A DNA stretch of 12,647 nt from Bacteroidales bacterium (GTDB lineage Bacteria > Bacteroidota > Bacteroidia > Bacteroidales > UBA7960), in NCBI GenBank assembly GCA_007131895.1, contig SLPR01000018.1, positions 1 through 12,647 on the forward strand, written 5' to 3'. Below the pieces are notes generated by a model. That model was not told the DNA's origin. It ran no database searches and was given only the letters and a program-made list of their open reading frames with translations. This document shows, piece by piece, positions 7,995-12,647 of the stretch (position 1 is its first letter; every line of letters starts with the position of its first letter). A program made the position numbers and the translations under genes.

Positions 7995-8023
7995 GCAAAA
8001 AAAGTTACCCAATAAAACTTGTT

Positions 8024-10636
8024 ATGACAAACCGTTTTCAACCCATTGCAGCATTTATTGTATTAATGATGTTGACATTGCATTCATGCAGTTCGGAAAA
8101 ATGGCCGGGCTCCGGAGATATTTTCATAACCTGGGAAGTGCTCAGCAATACCTATAGTGAGCAGGCTGCTGTAAAAGCTGAATTTGTTATAGAGAACAAC
8201 AGCCAAACAACCCTGGACGATAAGAACTGGGAGTTGTATTTTAACAAGTCCCCAAGATTTTTACTCAGTATAGATGAAGCCTCCCGTGCCCGGGTTGAAC
8301 AAATCAGTGGCGACTGGTACCGGATTTATCCCGTTGAAGGATTTTCTCTGGCACCGGGTGAGCGGGTCAGCATCGTATATGAAAACCGGTTCTGGTGGAT
8401 AAAAGAAACCGACGCTCCCAAAGGACTCTATTTTGTTTTCAGAGATGAGCAGCCGCAGGAGACCATTGTGGAAGTGGATAATTTCCGGATTTTGCCCTTC
8501 GAGAGGGAGGAGCAGCTTACCCGTCATCAAAGAGACAGGGAGCCGATACCTACTCCGGAATTTTTGTTTGCTCAAAACCAATCCCTGGCAAAACAGCCGG
8601 TGGAAGAGCTTATTCCGGTGATACCTTCACCTTATTTCTATAGCCGGGAAGACAATAGTATATTCTTTAACAGCGATTATGTAATTGTATATAAGGAAGA
8701 GCTTGCATTTGAAGCTCGTTACCTGCAGAAGCAACTCAAGAACCTGTACCATCTGGATGTTGATCTTCACAAGGGGAGTTCCGGCAAAGAAAAGACTGTA
8801 GTGCTCTCCCTTGCCGACATCGTGGTCAATGATAAAAACACGGAAGTATACACCCTTGAAATCAACGCTGATAATTCTATCGCCATTACCGGCGCTGATG
8901 CTGCCGGTCTTTTTTATGGTGTGCAGAGTTTTCTGGCATTGTTTGATCCACAGTTTGCTTTGCAACTTGCAGAAGAGCTCAATTTACCTGTTGTGTACAT
9001 AGAAGATGCACCCCGTTTCGGGTATCGTGGAGTGCATGTGGATGTGTCGAGGAACTTCCATTCTGTGCAATCGATGAAAAAAACCATGGATATCCTGGCG
9101 TATTACAAAATCAATACGCTTCATTTACATCTTACTGACGATGAGGGTTGGCGCCTGGAAATTTCCGGGTTGCCCGAGCTTACCGAAGTTGGCGGACAAC
9201 GTGGACATACCACCAAAGAGGTTCCTGCTCTGCATCCTTCCTTTGGTTCAGGTCCTGTTCCCTATATGGTAGGCAGCCATGGAAGCGGTTTTTATACACG
9301 TGATGAGTTTATTGAATTGTTGGTGTATGCCCGTCAGCGCCATATTACTGTGATTCCCGAAATCAATATGCCGGGACATGCCCGTGCAGCCATCAAAGCC
9401 ATGGAAGCCCGCTATCAGTATTTTATGGAAAGGGGAGATGAGGCTGCAGCGGAGGAATTCCGCCTCATTGATCCGGATGAAACGTCAGAATATCTCTCAG
9501 CCCAGTTGTTTAATGACAATGTGATCAATGTGGCCAGAGAATCCACCTATCGTTTTGTTGAAATTGTTCTGGATGAGATTATCGATATGTACAAGGCTGC
9601 AGATGCACCCCTGGAAATCATTCATGTTGGGGGAGATGAGGTGCCCTCGGGTGCCTGGACTGCTTCACCTATGATTGATAAAAAAATGGAAGTGTTACCC
9701 CATATCAACCTGCCCGCCAATATGCATGCGTATTTCACCCAACGGACGCTTGAGATCATCCGCTCACGTGGATTGAAAATGGCAGGATGGGAAGAGGTGG
9801 CCCTGGAGGAAGCAGAGCATGGAGGGCATGTGCCCAATACCCGTTTTGCCGATGGCAATGTCATTCCTTACGTATGGAATAATTTGTGGGGAGCTCAGGA
9901 CCTGGCCTACAGGCTTGCCAACAGAGGCTTTCCGGTAGTGCTTTGTCATGTTACGGCATTTTATTTTGACCTGGCTTACAACAAAGATCCCAAAGAACCC
10001 GGTTTGTACTGGGCAGGATTTGTCAATACCCGCAATGCATGGTTTTACAGCCCCTACAATGTATTCCAGACCACCATCAAAGACAATATGGGCAACACCA
10101 TCGACCCGGAAACAGAATATAGGAATATGGAAAGACTAAATCCTGCAGCCCGAAAAAATATTCTGGGGGTACAGGCACAGCTATGGAGCGAAACCATCAT
10201 CGGCCCGGAAAGATTGGAATATTATCTTTTGCCCAAACTTGTCGGTTTCGCCGAATCCGCCTGGGCTGCACCACGCAGCTGGGAATCCTCAGAAGGAAGC
10301 ATCATAACAATGGATGAGGTGGTGCAGCAATGGAATCAATTTGCCAATACGCTGGCTCAGCGCGAATTACCAAGGCTTGCAAAACTGTTTGGTGGTTTTA
10401 ACTACAGGGTACCCCCTCCGGGAGGAATCATAGAAAATGGAATGCTGCTGACCAATGTTGAATTTCCCGGTCTTACTGTCCGCTATACCCTTGATGGGAC
10501 TGAGCCCAATGAAAATTCACCTGTGTTTACCAATCCTGTGAATGTAAGCAAAGAAAAAGTAAAACTGAAAGCTTTTGATGCAGCTGGTAACTCAAGCAGA
10601 ACCGTTACTCTCTCTGTGAAGCGAGATGATGAATAG
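8024..10636 (+). CDS. GH20 beta-N-acetylhexosaminidase (chitobiase-like) lipoprotein
   Basis: This enzyme should remove terminal N-acetylglucosamine or N-acetylgalactosamine from chitooligosaccharides or glycans. From the ATG at 8024 it has 870 residues. A hydrophobic leader ends in the lipobox LHSC, so Cys22 is the likely lipidated residue and the enzyme is anchored in the outer membrane. Domains in order are a chitobiase-type carbohydrate-binding N-terminal domain (about 27-165), the GH20b alpha/beta domain (about 190-312), the GH20 barrel (about 325-745) and a C-terminal chitobiase Ig-like domain (about 805-865, VRYTLDGTEP). Catalytic signatures are YRGVHVDVSRNF, HLHLTDDEGW, NMPGHARA and GGDE, with the Asp538-Glu539 pair of substrate-assisted catalysis. 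The frame extends upstream to a TTG at 7841, but only the 8024 start places a signal peptide at the N-terminus. It is divergent from the symporter gene. Confidence 0.93.
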   Translation: MTNRFQPIAAFIVLMMLTLHSCSSEKWPGSGDIFITWEVLSNTYSEQAAVKAEFVIENNSQTTLDDKNWELYFNKSPRFLLSIDEASRARVEQISGDWYRIYPVEGFSLAPGERVSIVYENRFWWIKETDAPKGLYFVFRDEQPQETIVEVDNFRILPFEREEQLTRHQRDREPIPTPEFLFAQNQSLAKQPVEELIPVIPSPYFYSREDNSIFFNSDYVIVYKEELAFEARYLQKQLKNLYHLDVDLHKGSSGKEKTVVLSLADIVVNDKNTEVYTLEINADNSIAITGADAAGLFYGVQSFLALFDPQFALQLAEELNLPVVYIEDAPRFGYRGVHVDVSRNFHSVQSMKKTMDILAYYKINTLHLHLTDDEGWRLEISGLPELTEVGGQRGHTTKEVPALHPSFGSGPVPYMVGSHGSGFYTRDEFIELLVYARQRHITVIPEINMPGHARAAIKAMEARYQYFMERGDEAAAEEFRLIDPDETSEYLSAQLFNDNVINVARESTYRFVEIVLDEIIDMYKAADAPLEIIHVGGDEVPSGAWTASPMIDKKMEVLPHINLPANMHAYFTQRTLEIIRSRGLKMAGWEEVALEEAEHGGHVPNTRFADGNVIPYVWNNLWGAQDLAYRLANRGFPVVLCHVTAFYFDLAYNKDPKEPGLYWAGFVNTRNAWFYSPYNVFQTTIKDNMGNTIDPETEYRNMERLNPAARKNILGVQAQLWSETIIGPERLEYYLLPKLVGFAESAWAAPRSWESSEGSIITMDEVVQQWNQFANTLAQRELPRLAKLFGGFNYRVPPPGGIIENGMLLTNVEFPGLTVRYTLDGTEPNENSPVFTNPVNVSKEKVKLKAFDAAGNSSRTVTLSVKRDDE

Positions 10637-10661
10637 AAATGGAATTGTTTGACAAGTTTTA

Positions 10662-10708
10662 TTTGCTAATTGCAGATAAGCGTAAAATCCTTTAGCAAAA
10701 CTTATCTG
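10662..10708. repeat. Two interleaved 8-bp inverted repeats
   Basis: TTTGCTAA (10662-10669) is complementary to TTAGCAAA (10692-10699), and CAGATAAG (10673-10680) is complementary to CTTATCTG (10701-10708). The arms occur in the order A-B-A'-B', so the two hairpins exclude each other unless they form only part of each stem. The repeats lie 25 bp after the GH20 stop codon. A weak AGGA-gag-TCCT hairpin followed by TTTT (10714-10727) comes next. They could help end the GH20 transcript or act as a regulatory site. The function is unknown. Confidence 0.5.
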
Positions 10709-10775
10709 AAAACAGGAGAGTCCTTTTGGTGGTTTGTGTGCAATGACAACGCTTTGATTTGTTTTTTTATAATTA

Positions 10776-10807
10776 GTTGTATAACTAAGAGATTAGTTAT
10801 AGATTTG
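10776..10807 (+). promoter_or_regulatory. Candidate TPR-gene promoter with a palindrome in the spacer
   Basis: GTTG at 10776-10779 resembles the -33 box, and TAGATTTG at 10800-10807 matches the -7 box TAnnTTTG exactly, 20 bp apart. The spacer is filled by a perfect inverted repeat, TATAACTAA (10780-10788), gaga, TTAGTTATA (10793-10801). A further TTAGTT copy lies at 10773-10778, so three half-sites alternate in orientation about every 10 bp. A protein bound here would cover the polymerase site, which is the geometry of a repressor operator. The expected leader before the TPR gene is about 110 nt. Confidence 0.5.
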
Positions 10808-10924
10808 CATGCAGTTTGTATTGTAGTCGTTCAACATGCATATAGGCAACATCAAATTCTTTATACATGTTTACCGCTTCAATACATTGCTGAATGAAAA
10901 AATCAATTTAACTATTTCGCTATT

Positions 10925-12112
10925 ATGAAAGCAACCGTCATCGCTGTTTTTGCTACAGTATTTTTCAGCTTTTTGGTCTCGGCAAGTTCTGAGTTTCCAT
11001 TACAAGAAGAGCATCGGATTCGTTTGAAAGAGCTTTCCGATATGGAAAATCACACAAGAATCCTGCATTATATTGATTCATTGCAAGAAAAGGGGATAGG
11101 CCCCGGAGAATTGTCATGGTTGTATGCAAATACGTTGTTTCAATCCGGTAGGTTGGATCAGGCCCGTGACAGCCTTCTAAACTGGGAAAGTGATTCAATA
11201 TACTCCTACCGGGCCATAAACCTTCTCACACAGATTGCTATTCAGCAGCGGGACTATATGGATGCTGTTAAGTATCTTATCCGGCTTTCTGAATACAATC
11301 CGGAAAACCCTGTTTACCCCCACCGACTTGCCCGGGTGTTTAATGCCATGAACCAGCTTCCTGCTGCAGAAGGATATTTCTCCAAAGCTCATCAACTGGA
11401 TACGCTCAACCAGATTGTAATGGGTGAATGGGTGGATGTACTGATAAAACTGGATTTTGGCCAGAGAGCGAGGCGGGTACTTGAAAGGGGAATTACTGTG
11501 TCGCCAGAAAATACAGGCTTCCGAAGGCAAAAAGTGACACTTTCCTATCAGGGTCGTGATTATGAACAGACGTTGGAAAACGCAGAGTTTTTGACCCAAC
11601 GTGGTGATACCACTCCGCAGATTGTTAAGATAAAGGGATTTGCACTGTTTCATCTCGATAGTATTGATCGGGCTGAATTTTGGATGGATTATCTCATCGA
11701 AAACGGATTTGTCGGAGAAGATGTATATTATTATAAGGGGAGGATTCTGGCAGCAAGGGGGCAAAAATCAGAGGCGCAACCCTATTTTCATCTGGCATCA
11801 CTTTCGTGTATGAGTGCAAATTTTAATTCTTTTGCCCTTGCCGCAGGTATTAATCTTTATGAAACAGAGCAATACCAGGAGTCTATACACTGGCTTCAGA
11901 TGACAAGACATTTTTCACAAAATCCTATGATTATTTTTTACCTGGCTTTAAATTTCTACGACTATTACGAGGATAAAAATCCTGCACTCACAAATTTCCG
12001 GTTGTTTCTTGAACAATCATACAGTGAAAATCAGGAGTCCCACCGAGAGTATGCCACCCGTAAGATCAGAGAAATTGTTGAAGAGAAGCATTTCCAGGGG
12101 TACAATCCTTAA
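10925..12112 (+). CDS. Secreted tetratricopeptide-repeat protein of unknown function
   Basis: This 395-residue protein begins with a basic start and hydrophobic core (residues 1-20, MKATVIAVFATVFFSFLVSA), consistent with a type I signal peptide cleaved near residue 20. It lacks a lipobox, so the mature protein is probably periplasmic. The rest is alpha-helical with several degenerate tetratricopeptide repeats, for example around WLYANTLFQSGRLDQARDSL (65-84), LTQIAIQQRDYMDAVKYLIR (100-119), LARVFNAMNQLPAAEGYFSK (134-153), YKGRILAARGQKSEAQPYFH (269-288) and INLYETEQYQESIHWLQ (309-325). Such repeats mediate protein-protein contacts, and no catalytic motif is visible. The gene is probably monocistronic, with its own promoter-like region upstream and a non-coding stretch downstream. 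Its partner and role are not known. Confidence 0.8.
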   Translation: MKATVIAVFATVFFSFLVSASSEFPLQEEHRIRLKELSDMENHTRILHYIDSLQEKGIGPGELSWLYANTLFQSGRLDQARDSLLNWESDSIYSYRAINLLTQIAIQQRDYMDAVKYLIRLSEYNPENPVYPHRLARVFNAMNQLPAAEGYFSKAHQLDTLNQIVMGEWVDVLIKLDFGQRARRVLERGITVSPENTGFRRQKVTLSYQGRDYEQTLENAEFLTQRGDTTPQIVKIKGFALFHLDSIDRAEFWMDYLIENGFVGEDVYYYKGRILAARGQKSEAQPYFHLASLSCMSANFNSFALAAGINLYETEQYQESIHWLQMTRHFSQNPMIIFYLALNFYDYYEDKNPALTNFRLFLEQSYSENQESHREYATRKIREIVEEKHFQGYNP

Positions 12113-12119
12113 GGGCTGT
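12111..12119 (+). repeat. Left copy of a 9-bp direct repeat
   Basis: AAGGGCTGT occurs here, overlapping the TPR stop codon, and again at 12444-12452 inside the left arm of the terminator. The pair flanks 324 bp of non-coding DNA and may be a target-site duplication. The terminator loop and right arm that would naturally follow this copy are found only after the second copy. Confidence 0.5.
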
Positions 12120-12226
12120 TTGTTAAGTTAAACCGGAAGCTTGCAGCTGCTAAGCAAGCTGGAAGTTCGTGATACTGGTTACTTCCTGAAAATTGTTCCA
12201 TCTTCCGATTGATAAAATGATTTTTT

Positions 12227-12342
12227 AGTGACAGGGTCACTTGAAGTGGCACCGTCACAAGCAGCAATGTGCGAAAACCGCATTTGCAGCCGACCGCAGG
12301 GAATCCAAAAGTGACGGGGTGACTATAGCTCACCCTGCCACT
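12227..12342. repeat. 116-bp element with imperfect 33-bp terminal inverted repeats
   Basis: The first 33 bases (12227-12259) match the reverse complement of the last 33 (12310-12342) at 23 positions, best at the outer AGTG(A/G)CAGGGT ends and the inner CCGTCAC ends. Folded, AGTGGCA/TGCCACT (12245-12251 with 12336-12342) closes a junction with CCGTCAC/GTGACGG (12252-12258 with 12311-12317) and GGTGA/TCACC (12318-12322 with 12330-12334). A further hairpin lies inside (12261-12273 with 12279-12290). The left arm alone folds as AGTGAC-agg-GTCACT (12227-12241). This could be a MITE-like element or a structured RNA. Confidence 0.55.
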
Positions 12343-12439
12343 GGAAATACTTAATTCCACCTTTGGTAAAACCCCCACCAGACCCTTCGCCATGCAAAGG
12401 CGACTCAGCTTTGAACAAGCTATACAGCGGGCCATTAAA

Positions 12440-12478
12440 AAAAAAGGGCTGTACCTGCTATTGGTACAACCCTTTTTT
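12440..12478. terminator. Bidirectional hairpin terminator between the TPR and yceI genes
   Basis: AAAAAAGGG (12440-12448) pairs with CCCTTTTTT (12470-12478), and TGTACC (12450-12455) pairs with GGTACA (12463-12468), with one C/A mismatch between the two stems and a 7-nt loop. Flanking A and T runs give a U tract in both directions. It lies 20 bp beyond the stop codon of the minus-strand YceI gene and about 330 bp beyond the TPR stop, so it can serve both genes. Confidence 0.85.
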
Positions 12479-12497
12479 ATAAAAAGAAATTCTGATA

Positions 12498-12647
12498 TTA
12501 TCTGGCTGCCATGATATCCAGCTTAAGGTTGAAGTTGTCGTGAATAAGATTGTCTCCGAGGTTTTCGAAGAATCTGCCACTACCAAATCTAACATCCCAC
12601 TGGGTGCGGTCAAGGTCAAAATCTGCTTTGGCTGTCAACATATCATC
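12498..12647 (-). CDS. YceI-family protein, C-terminal fragment
   Basis: Only the last 49 residues are present; the gene continues beyond the window edge. The sequence KADFDLDRTQWDVRFG followed by DNLIHDNFNLKLDIMAA is the typical end of a YceI domain, a lipocalin-like beta barrel that binds polyisoprenoids or similar lipids, often in the periplasm. The frame runs unbroken from the edge to a TAA at 12498-12500 and is followed by a good terminator. Neither the start nor any signal peptide can be seen. The family is assigned from the C-terminal pattern; the ligand and role in this organism are unknown. Confidence 0.8.
   Translation of the reverse strand, partial: DDMLTAKADFDLDRTQWDVRFGSGRFFENLGDNLIHDNFNLKLDIMAAR

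Larger units (their letters stand above)
12113..12497. other. Non-coding, repeat-rich intergenic region
   Basis: This is 385 bp between the convergent TPR and YceI genes. An open frame on the minus strand spans most of it (12109-12435), but its product has no recognisable domain and the DNA is dominated by inverted repeats, so I treat it as non-coding. Seen here are a hairpin AGCTTGC/GCAAGCT (12138-12144 and 12154-12160), a hairpin GGAAGT/ACTTCC (12161-12166 and 12181-12186), a 116-bp symmetric element (12227-12342), a stretch 12343-12436 with no clear structure, and a hairpin terminator. The whole could be an inserted non-autonomous element or contain a structured RNA. Confidence 0.6.

Noticed and set aside
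7841..8023. 61-residue N-terminal extension of the GH20 protein from a TTG codon
   Set aside because: It would bury the lipoprotein signal peptide that begins at the ATG 8024, and it runs through the divergent promoter region, including a -7-like box at 7987-7994.
10670..10897. 75-codon plus-strand open frame between the GH20 and TPR genes
   Set aside because: It runs through the interleaved repeats and the promoter/palindrome region, has no ribosome-binding context, and has no recognisable similarity.
12227..12342. CRISPR array or integron attC site as an explanation of the repeats
   Set aside because: The repeats are inverted and unequal, not regularly spaced direct repeats, and the GTTAAC-type core and paired L/R boxes of attC sites are not seen.
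12109..12435. 108-codon open frame on the minus strand between the TPR and YceI genes
   Set aside because: It overlaps the end of the TPR gene and the inverted-repeat region, has no recognisable domain, and its composition is set by the repeats. It would be worth reopening only if it is found as repeated conserved protein elsewhere.

Overview
The window reads as chromosomal DNA from a free-living or gut member of the Bacteroidota (Bacteroidetes). Several signs agree: a lysine exporter split into two overlapping genes, translation starts mostly preceded by A/T-rich DNA rather than a Shine-Dalgarno sequence, several matches to the Bacteroidota -7 promoter box TAnnTTTG, a large GH20 hexosaminidase lipoprotein, and protein sequences of Bacteroidota type. 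The species cannot be named from the sequence alone.

Layout. At the left edge are two overlapping genes for a split LysO-type lysine exporter (12-892). A 324-bp gap (893-1216) follows, then a pyridine-nucleotide-disulfide FAD oxidoreductase resembling monodehydroascorbate reductase/AIF/ferredoxin reductases (1217-2452), which ends in a strong hairpin terminator. Next is a nadA-nadB-nadC operon (2623-5982) with a plausible promoter. It encodes the three enzymes that convert aspartate and dihydroxyacetone phosphate to nicotinate mononucleotide. It converges, 7 bp apart, on a minus-strand sodium:solute symporter (5990-7792). A divergent intergenic region separates the symporter from a chitobiase-like GH20 lipoprotein (8024-10636). 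A secreted TPR protein follows (10925-12112) behind a promoter-like region with a perfect palindrome in its spacer. The right end holds a 385-bp non-coding stretch rich in inverted repeats, a hairpin that could terminate in both directions, and the C-terminal end of a minus-strand YceI-family gene (12498-12647, cut by the window edge).

How the genes work together. Only nadABC forms an evident pathway. The symporter and the hexosaminidase are divergent and could jointly serve amino-sugar scavenging, but the substrate is not visible in the sequence. No mobile-element protein, CRISPR array, tRNA or rRNA was found.

The least explained parts are non-coding. First, a palindrome lies in the spacer of the TPR-gene promoter, preceded by two interleaved 8-bp inverted repeats. 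Second, about 330 bp after the TPR stop codon is flanked by a 9-bp direct repeat and contains a 116-bp element with imperfect 33-bp terminal inverted repeats that can fold into a multibranched structure. This is a candidate MITE-like insertion or structured RNA.
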